A DNA stretch of 64,000 nt. Origin: Bugula neritina. Taxonomy: Eukaryota; Bryozoa; Gymnolaemata; Cheilostomatida; Bugulidae. Position 1 is the first letter of the stretch; every line of letters begins with the position of its first letter. A program made the position numbers and the translations under genes. Below the pieces are notes generated by a model. The model was not told where the DNA came from and made no database searches. It saw only the letters and a list, made by a program, of their open reading frames with translations. This document shows, in pieces, positions 52,727-64,000 of this stretch. The stretch spans positions 22,514,495 through 22,578,494 of the forward strand of contig OZ037765.1 in assembly GCA_964035545.1 (NCBI GenBank). The letters are read 5' to 3'.

Positions 52727-53969
52727 CTGCAATTTTTAAACAAATTAGCAGTCAACACTACGATAAAATTACATGCAAATAAACAAATTATGACATTTAA
52801 ACTTTTCCTACGGTGGCCTGGTAAAAATTTAAGAATTTTTTTACACTGACTGATACTAGTATATTTATATATTTTCTGCTCAACTGACGATAGCAACTGA
52901 AAAGCTGGATAAGAAAGTTGATTTGCCAGTAAAAAAAAATTATGGAGCCGTGTAATTTATTTTATTTTTGAAGCATAGACGCTGAATTGTAAAATAATTT
53001 GGCTCCAGCTTCCTGCTATCAAAAAGCTTATCTACTAACCTGGCTAACCTAAATAGTGTCACTGATAGTGAATTGTATAATCATATGACAGGTTAGAGAC
53101 TTGAAGCTATATAATTAGTCTCTTTAATAATGATGTCACTGTGAGAGTATCAGTAATAGTTATTAGCTGCTGCAACAATGGTTATTGAAATACAATTTGG
53201 TGCTATTGAATAGAGACACATAGTTTAACATGATGTGCTCAAAATAAACATAAATAATAATGAGTGATCCATGCAGGGTAATAATATTAAATAAAAACAT
53301 AATTTTATTAGTTTGAAATTAATAACACTGCAAGCAGATACTCTTTATTTCAGCAAAAACCGAAATAAGAGAATGTAAAACTGGTATACATATACTCTCA
53401 TGGAATACCTAAAGTTAATCACTGACTGTATTGATAACAGTGTAATTTTAAATTCAACATTTAGTGCATTGGTACAGCATGAACACAATATTAAAAATAA
53501 TACTGTGGAATGTCATACATGATCATCATCATTACTATCACTATACAGTATTTGTGCTAGTAGATATAAAGGTGAAATACAGTGAAAGTGATAATTAAAA
53601 TAAACTACAATTCAATTTGCTTAAACATTCAGCTGTGATATCAATACTTGCCAACGGCAGTAGTAAGTAGATAATTTATACCCTTATGCTGCTGCACTGT
53701 TACCACCATGAGGTCTACTAACAAAAGTATATTTAGCAATAGTTTATAGTCATAGTATCACTATCAATATGCTGTCTATGCATATTCTTTGTATAAATCA
53801 TCTATTATTTTGCAATACTTATAAAAATTTAAAAGCACCATTAAGTTGTAATATAAGTAACAGATTTTAAATAAAAACGAATATTTATATTTATAGTATT
53901 ACTAATTTAGCAATACTCAAAAAAGTTTGGGTCATACATTATTATTAATTATATAACCAATTTAAACAT
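52727..53969. other. Upstream region of RASSF
   Basis: The acceptor of the first coding exon is at 52727-52728 (- strand), so an untranslated first exon and promoter must lie to the right. I could not place them. No other gene is seen. Confidence 0.4.
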
Positions 53970-54910
53970 TGGTATTACTGTTACTGTATTAGTGTTACTA
54001 TAAGTACAACCATTAGTATTACTATTAGTATTATTTAGCACGAGTATCAGTATAAGCAATACTATTACTATTACTATTAGTATTATTATTACTATTAGCA
54101 GTAGTAATAATTATAATATTAAATTTATTAATACTAAGTCTAATAGTTAGAGTAATAATACTAATAGACATACTCAGAGTAAAACTAAAACTGTAAAAAG
54201 TAAATGTAATAGTAATACTAATGGTAATACTGATAGTAATAGTACTATTAGTAGTACTATTAGAATTACTTTTAGTATTACTATTAGTATTACTATTAGT
54301 AATACTAATACTAACAGTAACTCTAAGTATAACACTAATACTATAAGTATAAGTATTACTACTAGTACTAGTAGCATTAATGATTACTCATTACTCAAGC
54401 TAATACTAATACTAATAGTAATAGTAATATTAATACTAAGACTGACGAGTGACAGTAATATTTAGACTTATACTTATAGTTATATTATTACTAACTGCCA
54501 AGTTTATAGTTATAGTTATACTAACTATTACTATTACTAATAGTAATACTATTACTAATGCCATTACTAATACTAATAGTAATACTAATAGTATAGTTAG
54601 TATTAGTATTACTATTAGTATTAGTATTAAGTGAGTAAGTCTAATACAGTAATAGTAATAGTAATACTAATTGAGTAATACTAATTATAATAGTAATTGT
54701 CTATAAGTGTAAGTATAACATTAAGACTTAAAGTTAAGTTTAACTATACTTGTATAATTATTATTAACTAAAGTTAGTATAAGTATAACTATAACTTAAG
54801 TATAAGTATAACTGTATAACTATAAGTTAATAGTATAACATTAACAGGTGATTAACTATAATCTACAAGTATAACTATAAGTATAAGTATTACTATTACT
54901 ATTAGTATTT
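53970..54910. repeat. About 0.9 kb of imperfect ATTACT / ATTAGT repeats
   Basis: A long low-complexity tract in which ATTACT, ATTAGT, AGTAATACT and AATACTAAT blocks alternate in both orientations. The sequence is nearly its own reverse complement over many short spans. Toward 54700-54900 it shifts to AAGTATAACT blocks. Open frames such as the Leu/Val-rich one at 54174-54377 are artefacts of the repeat. Confidence 0.9.
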
Positions 54911-56832
54911 TCTTCATATTGAATCTTGATGTTACTATAATGATGGCAAGTTTTTTTTAATAATAGCACTAATCGTGTCATGAACTTAGATCAAATTTTA
55001 GAGTGTAGTACTAGCAGTAGTTGTAAACCAACTAAAGATAATCCTCATCATGAAGTAAACTTTCTATCACAATAGCTTATCCGGATGTCATCGCTAATAA
55101 AGTTCAAGTTCTAACATCTCAGTTTTATTTAGCTTTGTAAATATTTATCGGGGAGGTGTTATACAGATTCGTTACGCATATCAAATTAAGGCTAAAATAC
55201 GCGTCCTTAGGTTTTGACCAAAACATCGATATAATAGAGACAATTACTGTTAGACTATGATAGACAACTCCTACAGCAATAAAGCCTTGTTACTTTTAAT
55301 AGAAAGTTCCATTGCAAAGTAATATGTAATACTAAAGTATATTCAGTGAAGACTAAGATGACGTCATGAAACAAACATTAATAGCAATTTAGCAGTATAA
55401 ATTGTATAAAATGTCTCTGTTTTGAATTTTGAGCGCTGTATATAATCTGCTAAACCTGCACTTGTTATACATGATAGTGTTGAAAATATTATAGATCATG
55501 AATATGAGTGAATTATTGTTGACTATACTAAACAATATAGTTAAATTATAAAATATTTGAGACTTTTTAAAGTTTAATTTCAGCTTATATTACTATAAGA
55601 GTTGTAATTATTAATTTATCAGTTAGAGGTATTTATAAGTATTTCAAAAGCTTGAACTGATTGGTTAGAATGTAATATCATTTGCAGCTTTAAGAAGTAC
55701 TCAAAGCATCAAGTTAAATTTAAACATGCTATTTCTGCTGTACTGAAGTAGTTCACCGCAGCTTTAAAAAATTTTGAACAGCTACATCAATTTATATATA
55801 ATACTAAAGATGTCTGTGTAGCAATGTAAAAGAATACAATTTGCTATGACAAATTAAATAGTTGCTTTGCTGTTTTTTGCAAAAGGAGAAATGCTTGACT
55901 GTTTTAGTTGTACGCTAAACAAAAAGACTGTGAATTGAAATAAAATCAAAGATTTCAAGCTTTTACAGATGCATCTTAGATGCAAAGAATATGAGACTGC
56001 ATTTACTGGGTTACAAAGTCGTTACATGCAGAAAATGAAATTATGTACATGCAACATAATATACGTTTGTTATTTTATTAGTTATGGGACACAACCTAAA
56101 CTGGTTATGCCATTCTATAGTTGGACATTTCAAAGAACAATTTCTTTGAGCATAATTTTCTTCTGACTATCCAAGACTTATGGTAATAAGTGCACTAGGA
56201 ATGCATTTATGTGATTTCTTATTAGCAACTAACAGAAAATTTAGAAATAACATTTTATCAATTGACATGTATTCTATAATAGAACAATTTTCTACACAAC
56301 AGATACAGAGAATAAATTATAAAATATCAAGCATTAACAACAACATCAATGTAATAAGTTTGCATCTCTAAGAAAACTGGCAGAATTGTGCACAAGAATA
56401 TAATAGTCTTGGTTATTCTTTGTCTACACAATAATATGATATAGCTATATATCAGTTATAAATAGCAAACAAGCAGAAAAATAAAACTTCAAAAGTTGAC
56501 ATATATAAAGAATAAAACTATGTATCGACAGCAAAGTTGATGGTACAATAAAAGAGCTCAAAATTATGCAGGAAAGTAACTGGTGGGTATTGTGAGTACA
56601 GGCAGTGACTAATGATGTAAATGTTTTTAATAAATAAAACTTCCTTACAACAGCTGGCATTATAATGGCTTAATATGATATCTCATGATAACAAAAATAC
56701 TAAGTAAGCACGATTAGATAATATAATTATTTAAGATGCACTGCCGTGATAAATAATAACCAGAAGATCAGAAAAAATAAACAAATTTTGATACTTCACA
56801 ACATGTTTAAATATTTAGTTAAAATACAAAGT
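54911..56832. other. AT-rich intergenic stretch
   Basis: No exon with family resemblance or matching splice sites was found. Open frames of 60-70 codons near 55969-56660 look random. Confidence 0.4.
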
Positions 56833-56838
56833 TTTATT
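56833..56838 (-). promoter_or_regulatory. Candidate poly(A) signal of the intact orphan GPCR
   Basis: AATAAA on the - strand about 76 bases beyond the stop codon at 56914. Confidence 0.55.
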
Positions 56839-56913
56839 TAATTTATAATGAGTTGAATCTTTAACAAAGCGACAGACGGAGTGTGTTGTAATATTTTGTA
56901 CCATCAACTTGGG

Positions 56914-57855
56914 TTACTCGATGACTGGGGTAACTTGACTTTTGCAAAAGAGCCTTTTAATGGTTGCCCGATAGCCTTTGGTCATGACGCCATAAATGAC
57001 CACATTAAGCATTCCATACATACTTATGAATAAACTGTCTACCAAACTCACTGACTGTGCAGTAGAACTCTCTATTCCTGGAATCTTAACTATCAGCCCA
57101 ATGAAGGGTTGTGCCAAGAAGCTGAGGTAATAAGAGATCATGATGGCAATTATTGTAATCGTGGCTTTTCTGGTGAGTGTGTCTTGACTTGTCAAATTGC
57201 TTCTTTGTCTCATCTTTCGAAGCTCCCGTAAAGTGATGACAAGAAATGTGGTGTGACAAATTAACATCAAGGTGTGTAGCCAGTAGCAGAAAAATATTTT
57301 CCCAATTAACGTATCACAATGTTTAATTCCATCATACTTGTGAAAGCAGAACTTTTGGATGCTGGTCCCACTTTTAATTGTTAATAGCATTATGAGAAGC
57401 AAACATGGGAGGGTGAGAAATAGCCAGAAGAATCGAACAAATTTGCTGTCTTCGTACTGATATGGTCGGGCCAAGACAAGCCATCGGTCGAAAAATGCTA
57501 ACGTGAGGACTATTATCCTGCTGTAAGAGCTGAACTCCTGGAATACTAATGCAGCAGCAGCCATGTAGATGTTGGAGACAACTAGCTGCCTTGTCCCACA
57601 GTTGAATTTAACCAGAAATTTCACAGCATCCAACATGTCAACGATGCTTACAGCGATGATAATTTTATAGTATAAGTTAATTTTCCTACCCATAGACTTA
57701 TAGATGATTCCAATATGGAGAAGATTCAACACCAGGGAGAAACCATTCATAGCGTTGAGAGAATATAGGAACCAACTTTCAGCTAGGCACACGGAATTGA
57801 AGTCATCACATAGTCTCATATTGAAATCAGATGTAGCATTTGAGGTTTCGTTCAT
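56914..57855 (-). CDS. Orphan class A GPCR, single exon, 313 residues
   Basis: Seven hydrophobic segments in one uninterrupted frame. The N-terminus has two N-glycosylation sequons (N2, N6). The end of TM3 reads DRW (123-125) in place of DRY, followed by LVLARPYQYED. TM7 reads MYGMLNVVIYGVMTKGYR, in which LNxxIYG replaces NPxxY; the YG...TKGYR ending recalls olfactory-type receptors. Cysteines near the N-terminus (MRLCDD, SVCLAES) are conserved in the neighbour at 60020-60959. Short loops, a single exon and a nearby duplicate suggest a chemoreceptor-like lineage-specific family. The ligand is unknown and olfactory-receptor homology proper is not claimed. Confidence 0.85.
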   Translation of the reverse strand: MNETSNATSDFNMRLCDDFNSVCLAESWFLYSLNAMNGFSLVLNLLHIGIIYKSMGRKINLYYKIIIAVSIVDMLDAVKFLVKFNCGTRQLVVSNIYMAAAALVFQEFSSYSRIIVLTLAFFDRWLVLARPYQYEDSKFVRFFWLFLTLPCLLLIMLLTIKSGTSIQKFCFHKYDGIKHCDTLIGKIFFCYWLHTLMLICHTTFLVITLRELRKMRQRSNLTSQDTLTRKATITIIAIMISYYLSFLAQPFIGLIVKIPGIESSTAQSVSLVDSLFISMYGMLNVVIYGVMTKGYRATIKRLFCKSQVTPVIE

Positions 57856-60019
57856 TTTGCTTGTTATGCGTTTGTATAACTTTGTCTTGCTGCTTCAAAC
57901 AATGTAATGCCATAAACTTACAGTGCTTTAGAAAACATGAAGATACATACATGGTTGAAAAGCAATTTCGTTAATGGTTTTTAAGTTTTGCATATAAAGT
58001 TTCCAAGTTACAACAGTTCTTTGAGCTTTTAATATCCTGTATTAGATCACTGGCTAATACTGAAGCTATAAATTGTTGACTTGGTATGATGTCAAATGAA
58101 ACTATAACATCTTTTCAAACCTCAACTTAATTACTTTGAATCAATATTATATAATCTTTTATGGGAGATTAAATTTTCGTATAACAGAAATTAAGCTACA
58201 AAATGACAAGAAATTAATTATTTTGAAGTACTCCTTGTTTGGACTTTAATTTCCCTATCGGTGATATTCCTTAAACTTACAGCATGCCAAAAGACTAAGT
58301 CAATGGCATCACAACCACAACATATGTAAATGTTTTATTATAACAAGTACTTTATTGCAAGCTGATGGCTTTATTTGAAAATGTGACACATGACACATAA
58401 TAATATCGCCATAATGTCTTATGCAGAAATTCCACATAAAAATGCATAAAAGTGACTAAAATATATTATAGAGGGTTGTAGAGGTTAAAAATATGTAATT
58501 TTGACGCACGATATTAATATTTTGCTGCCACTGTTTGAGTCTTAGAGAATAGTTTAGGATAATCTATCACTTTTTAACTGTGTTGTGTAATATATTTTAA
58601 TGACATATATTGTACGTTTCCAAAAACGATTTTAATTAATAAGAAATATAAAGCAGGTTATGCAGCTAAAGATGCTGGTGTTGCATGTAAAAGCTAATTA
58701 CTAAAAGTGTAAATGGCATCTTAGTTATTGTATTTTAAAAGTTTGCTATGAAAACAAAAATGATAGTCAAGACTAGCTTATCTTTGATAAGGAGTTGATA
58801 TGCCAACTGCAATCAACTTATATTTTAAACGTTATAGTTATAGGGCTAAATACAACTATAGCTGCATACATGAGAAATATATAACAATGTTGGTGCTGTC
58901 TAAAATGCAAATTTTAGAAAACTTAAAATATAATAAATTAATAATAGCTCACAGTCAAGAGTCACATTTTGTCATGCTCAAAACCCATGCATTTATGGAA
59001 TAAGCTGCAACGCCGGCAAAGGCTTTTTATGCATGTTATATTTCCCTAGTGTATCAGATGCATTGTTCAGATGCACTATGAAATTATGGTACATTTTGAA
59101 GTAAAAAAATTAGCTAAATTAAAGTTAAAGATTTACGGTATATAAATTTGGGTGATTTTAAATTAGTTTTACAATTATTAGTTTCAAACAAGTAAACATA
59201 ATGTGCTATTTGCTCATCTCATCGGCAATTGCTCATAATAAGTGCAGATTTATACCAAAATAAATTACATATTTTTAATTTAAAGCATCAAATTTCAGTT
59301 TATGTGCATATATTATTTTACTAGTTACAATTTAAGCTTCTCTTTTCATTTTAGGTATTAAATATCACAGTAATTGATATAAATTGCTATATCAGTATAT
59401 ATTTAATGAAGTTGAAGTGTGTGTTTAACAAAACATTTCATTCAAATTATACAATTTTATTATGTAAAAGTGATACAATATAATACAACAGTCAAATCAT
59501 GAAAAGGACAAAATTTAAGGCGCATTGGTTAGAACAATTTTGAAATACCTTGAAAAATAACATATACTTTGCAATTTTACAATATACAAATCAAGCATAA
59601 TAGAAATGAATAGAATTTTCAGTCAATAATTGTTTTTTCAACTTAACACAACTAATTTTATACTATAGGTACAACAGCTAGAATATTTCGGCTTATGAAT
59701 ATATTATTATAGTTTTATCAAATAAATAAACTATTAGTGGCACAAAACTTCCATTTATGACTAAAATTGTTTTAAATAATGATATATGCAAGAACTTTTA
59801 AAATTTATGATATTGTTACAATTTAGTGTAAATAGTGTTAAAATTAATTTTTGTGACATCTGTTGACAAACTAAAACAAGCTGTATCATAAAACCATGGC
59901 AGATAACATAATTAAAGAAAATATATATTTTATATATTACACTACATTTTAAAAACAAACAACAATCCACAACAATTAATGTAAAGCACTACCATCAAAT
60001 CTTCAAAAGCATTGATGCA
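57856..60019. other. Spacer between the two duplicated GPCRs
   Basis: AT-rich. No exon is supported. The promoter of the 56914-57855 receptor should lie at its left end. Confidence 0.4.
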
Positions 60020-60959
60020 TTAAGCATTTAACTCTCTTGGATGAACTTTGGTCTTGCACAAGATTCTTTGAACAGTCTTCCGATAGCCTTCAGTCATAAA
60101 ACCGTAGACGGCTGCATTCAGTATGCCATACATACTGATTAAAAAATACTGGACAAAGTTCATCAATAACTTCAGTGAACGGCTCGTTCCAGATTTATTC
60201 TCCAAAGATACAGTGATGGGTTGTACCATGAAGCAGGTGTAGTAAGCAATGATTATGATCAAAACCGTGGCAGTAGCTTTTCTTACAAGTTTGTCTTCTG
60301 GTGTCACAACATTTCTCAAATGCATTTTTCTCAACTCTCGAATTGTTAGAACAAGGAATATGGTATGAAGAACAAAAAATACTGAGTAAAACCAATAGCA
60401 AGTCATAGCCTGTCCGATGATTGTTTCACAATGCTGGATACCATGAATTTCATGTAGGCAAAAGTCTTCTACGGTCAGTACATTTTTAACTGTTACTAGA
60501 ATGGCCATAAGAGAACAAAACAGAGTGAGAATGAGCCAGAAGAATCGAACAAATATGCTGTCATTATATTGATATGGTCTGGCAAGAACGAACCACCTAT
60601 CGAAGAATGCCAGAGTAAGAACGATAATTCTGCTGTAGGAGGCGAGTTCTTGAAAGATTGCAGAGCTAGCGGCTGCTCCACTGTACGAGATGACCAGGTT
60701 TCTTAGCATGCAGCTGGTGAGCGTCATAAATCTAATAGCCATTCAACACATCAGTAACACTCACAGCGATGACAATCTTCTGGTACAAGTGACATTTTCT
60801 CGTCATAGATTGATAGATGACACCAATATGAAGAAGGTTGAGCACTATAGAAATACCGTTTACAGTGTTCATAGGGTATAGAAACCACCTGTCGGCTAAA
60901 CATACCGAATTAGAGTCTTCACACAGTCTCATTTGAAATCCAGATGTAGAATTGTTCAT
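60020..60959 (-). pseudogene. Orphan class A GPCR with a one-base frameshift, paralogue of the gene at 56914-57855
   Basis: Two overlapping frames together match the neighbouring receptor along its whole length. The first (60959 down to 60732) covers the N-terminus, TM1 and the start of TM2 (MRLCEDSNSVCLADRWFLYP...AVSVTDVLN) and then stops. The second (from about 60742 to the stop at 60020) continues AIRFMTL...FQELASYSRIIVLTLAFFDRW and runs through TM7 (MYGILNAAVYGFMTEGYR) to the normal end. Aligned to the paralogue, AATGGCTATT stands where GATGCTGTG occurs, so one extra G near 60740 explains the shift. All other parts are open and family residues are kept. It is either a young pseudogene or an intact gene with a sequence error. 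Confidence 0.8.
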
Positions 60960-62169
60960 TTTTCATAAATTTCGAACACCTTGAAACTAAACTAAACTTA
61001 TGTGCTGCTGATGCTGAAGTCAAACACAAAATAATATAATGTGATGCTTTGTAGAACAGCCTTAATTCAATATAATAACATTGCTATGCCAAAGGTTATA
61101 TTTAGCTTTGCCCAATAAAATAGGTATTCACTTGGAAGCATGCGCATACCTACACACATATTGACACTGGTTGAGCAGTCTTTATACAAAGTTTAGTGAA
61201 TGCATTAGCGCCAAAAATAGAGCATCAATTAAACTAAGAATTTTTTTAAAAATTAAGAAAAGTTAGTTAATGTTTTTCAGTCAATAACCTGAATAAAACA
61301 AATTAAATCATAAAGGCAATTATACAATGATATATAATTAATGGTTAATTGTAACCATAGATTACTAACATGATCCTAGATTGCATCCCATTTAGCTACA
61401 TTATATTGCAGATTACAACAACTGAATATTAATCAAAACTTGCAAAACTATAATACAAAGATGCATTGTTAAAACAAGATATATTTTTTCAACTGGATTT
61501 ATGTAGTTATACTCAAGAGGACTGAAATTACAGCTATTCTTTTATATTTGGTAAGTCAAAATTGCGTAACCAAGCTGGTTTCTAATTTTTCATTTTTATT
61601 TCTCAAATATGCCTATTTTACAGCAATAAGATAAATATCCATGAATCTAAAAAATAGCACAAATAAAACTTCAACTAAAAAGGAAATGAAATCAGCAAAC
61701 TATTAATGTTCTTATTAAGGAAGATTTGTTTTTAAATATTGGGAAATATGCAATAACTTAAAAAATATTGATCAACAGATTAAATGGGTATTTTTATTCA
61801 CTATACAATATCAACTCTGAATACATTGTTTACACTAAAAAATATAATAAAAAACAATTTATCACAGCAACAATAGAACTAACAATTTTAGCTAAATTAT
61901 TGATACATGATTTTATAACAGTAATTAAAGTTAGGAAATAGTTGTTCAACCTCAAAATAATACAATAAGTTAACCTGAGCAAAAATCTATTCTTTATATC
62001 TTCGCATACAAAGTTTACATATTTTTTTCAAAGTACTTTACGGAATCAATTATACATTAAACATAAACAAGTATTTTTAACTAAACATAATTTTTCTTTT
62101 AAAAAATAAAAATTGTATTAATTAGCAGTCATTTTAAGATGCAAGCTTAGCTTCCCTGTGGTAGAGACT
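60960..62169. other. AT-rich intergenic stretch
   Basis: No exon or RNA gene supported. The right part should include the 3' untranslated region of the gene ending at 62170. Confidence 0.4.
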
Positions 62170-63690
62170 CTAAAACATTGTTTTCACTGAGCTAACTTTG
62201 TTACGGGACGACCTACAGCCAAAAATAATAAGTTCCAATATAGTAAAGCCAATATGTGATACACAAGTATGACGTATGCAGAAATTAAAAACGCATTTTA
62301 GTTGATCATAGAAAATGGCCATTTTATTAGGTGGTGATAAAAAAGTTAGATAATGTTCATCACTTTTAACTGGTATTTGCTTGAAATATGCATTTCAACA
62401 ACTGGCATGGTTGTCATTCGGTCTTATTAAACCACACAGTGGCCTTGCTAGCATTCTATTTAAATAAACCTAGTCATTAAAATGTTTTATCTTTTGTTAA
62501 TTGCTGTGAATTAATCTTTGCAGAAGATGGTAAAGATGTTATCTTTTTTTAATAAAGTATATCAATATTTATTTAGAAAAACCTTTCTTTTTAAAGTATC
62601 AGTCCCTGTAAGACTCATGCTGGCATAAAACTTTAGCCTTTCTATGAACCACAAGACTTGTAATAGCAATGTACACACTTATAATGCTGTACTGGAGCAA
62701 TTACATTGATGAATTTTTTTCACGTAACCAATAGCCCTGCTAATGTTTGATCTACCTGATGATTAAAGATGGAGGCTAATTTACAACGATACATTAAGAT
62801 AAAATGTTTCACTTTTATATTTATAACTTAGAAAGATAGTCAAACCAAAGTTCTTAGTAAACATTAATAATAGCAGTAACTTTGATGTTTTCAACATACA
62901 TAATAGTTTTCATGTAATCTTACCTTGGGCCTGATATGCTATTAGCTTTAGTCTGTGCCAAATTAGTTCTGAATTGGGCTTCTAACTTGGAGTATATTCC
63001 ACCAGCATACTAAAAGAAAAGTTAGTTTATAACCTATTGAGGGAAATTGAATACCAGAAAACGTATTTATTTAAAAAGAGCAGAGTATATGAGTTTTAAC
63101 AAACATGCAAGATTAGTGATTTACTATGCAATCCCCATATTTATAGTTTTGCATTTATTGGATCTAGTGAAGAAATATAGCAACCAAAAATACCACAAGA
63201 TGATATTAAACTGGCAATGTTTTAAAATCATAATTAAAAACTATATAACCAAAAGGTTTGATATAGTGCTACACAGTATTTAGAGTTAAAAATTTCCACC
63301 TAAAACCTATATAATGTGTGAAACCCTATTAGCCATGTCTGTGTTGAATATTATTATACACATGCAGTGAATGATGAAAGTTAAACAGTTCGTAATCTCA
63401 TGTATAATAATAAAAGTAACCTCTTTCTGCTTATATTTATCAAGTTTATCCGCCCCAATTCTCAGCTTTGTCAGATAGTTGATGATATCTCTTTGTCTGA
63501 TGATATCCTCCTGTCTCTGAGCATCTTGATTGAACCTTACAGATCGGGACGAGTCCCATTTGTTCCGCTGATGTCCCCGGAATTGAGGACCATCAACTAG
63601 TATGGCTGCTGGCTTTACAGTCACATGAGTCCGCTTTCGTTTGAGGTGTCGAGGTATCCGATCTGTATAAGCATCATTTAAACACCGCAA
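62170..63690 (-). CDS. Unidentified gene, last three exons (continues beyond the right edge)
   Basis: Exons on the - strand: 63421-63690 (phase 0 in and out, 90 codons), 62924-63009 (86 nt, leaves in phase 2), 62170-62212 (13 codons plus TAG). Each has a proper acceptor and donor, and the joins keep frame. The peptide starts LRCLNDAYTDRIPRHLKRKR, is Arg/Lys-rich with RQEDIIRQRDIINYLTKLR (likely helical), then DKYKQKEYAGGIYSKLEAQF, NLAQTKANSISGPRSSRNK and ends VSSVKTMF. The final TMF fits a class I PDZ-ligand pattern, which may be chance. I do not recognise the family; the visible part is 132 residues of a longer protein. The last exon is less certain than the first two. Confidence 0.65.
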
Positions 63691-64000
63691 CTAAACATTT
63701 GGTAAAGTAATCAGATAGTAATTATTCTTATAATTATTGTCTAGAAACCAACATTTTTATTCAATTATAACAGCTTACATTGACTTAAAACCATTTTTCT
63801 CATACATTCATAAATTGAAGACACGTCAAAATTAGAAAGGTTGGACAACTTTCCAAGCACCCAAAACATTACAAAGAATTTTTCTAATATATCACTCTCA
63901 TTACAGGCTTGGCACATTATTTGTTTCATAAATGTACAGCAGCATTTACAAAAAAATAATGGCCTGCTAAATATTAAGATTTTTTTACATTATGAAATAG
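63691..64000 (-). other. Intron of the gene continuing past the right edge
   Basis: The acceptor (CCAAATGTTTAG on the - strand) lies just right of 63690. No further exon is visible before the window ends. Confidence 0.5.

Noticed and set aside
54174-54377. 67-codon Leu/Val/Ile-rich frame resembling a membrane protein
   Set aside because: It lies wholly inside the ATTACT/ATTAGT repeat; hydrophobicity comes from the repeat codons.
56180-56660. Short frames between RASSF and the orphan GPCR
   Set aside because: AT-rich composition, no motif, no splice sites that would join them to anything.

Overview
This is a 64-kb piece of an animal nuclear genome. It is strongly AT-rich, its genes are split into many short exons by GT-AG introns (mostly 0.3-2 kb), and it has microsatellites, minisatellites and short inverted-repeat elements. 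The gene set is metazoan: a membrane guanylyl cyclase, UNC119, PUS1, an N-terminal RASSF and several class A GPCRs. A miR-252-like hairpin whose seed matches the form I recall from molluscs and annelids makes a lophotrochozoan invertebrate the best guess. Nothing in the sequence fixes the phylum.

Layout, left to right. (1) 600-13644, +: fifteen exons of a receptor-type guanylyl cyclase, from transmembrane helix through kinase-homology domain, dimerisation helix and catalytic domain to a disordered tail; no ectodomain is visible. (2) 16909-18810, +: two-exon peptide-type GPCR of 399 residues. (3) About 19-30 kb: mostly non-coding DNA with a miR-252-like hairpin (+, about 27.8 kb) and tentative small exons of an unidentified - strand gene. 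(4) 37448-30169, -: PUS1 in twelve exons, 492 residues. (5) 40071-43171, +: UNC119 in five exons, 208 residues. (6) 52711-45918, -: N-terminal RASSF (RASSF7/8 type) in seven exons, 485 residues. (7) 57855-56914 and 60959-60020, -: two related single-exon orphan GPCRs; the second carries a one-base frameshift. (8) 63690-62170, -: the 3' end of an unidentified gene running off the right edge.

For the multi-exon genes I joined exons by splice sites and reading phase. The totals come out at whole codons (842, 399, 492, 208 and 485 residues), and four of the proteins follow their known families through the joins. The genes do not form one pathway; this is an ordinary gene neighbourhood. The points of most interest are the miR-252-like hairpin, a 19-bp minisatellite grown out of the PUS1 exon-3 splice donor, the cyclase start with stops in all upstream frames, a palindromic element inserted at the cyclase exon-14 acceptor, and the frameshifted GPCR duplicate. 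I see no prokaryote-style defence system, CRISPR array or obviously new multi-gene system.
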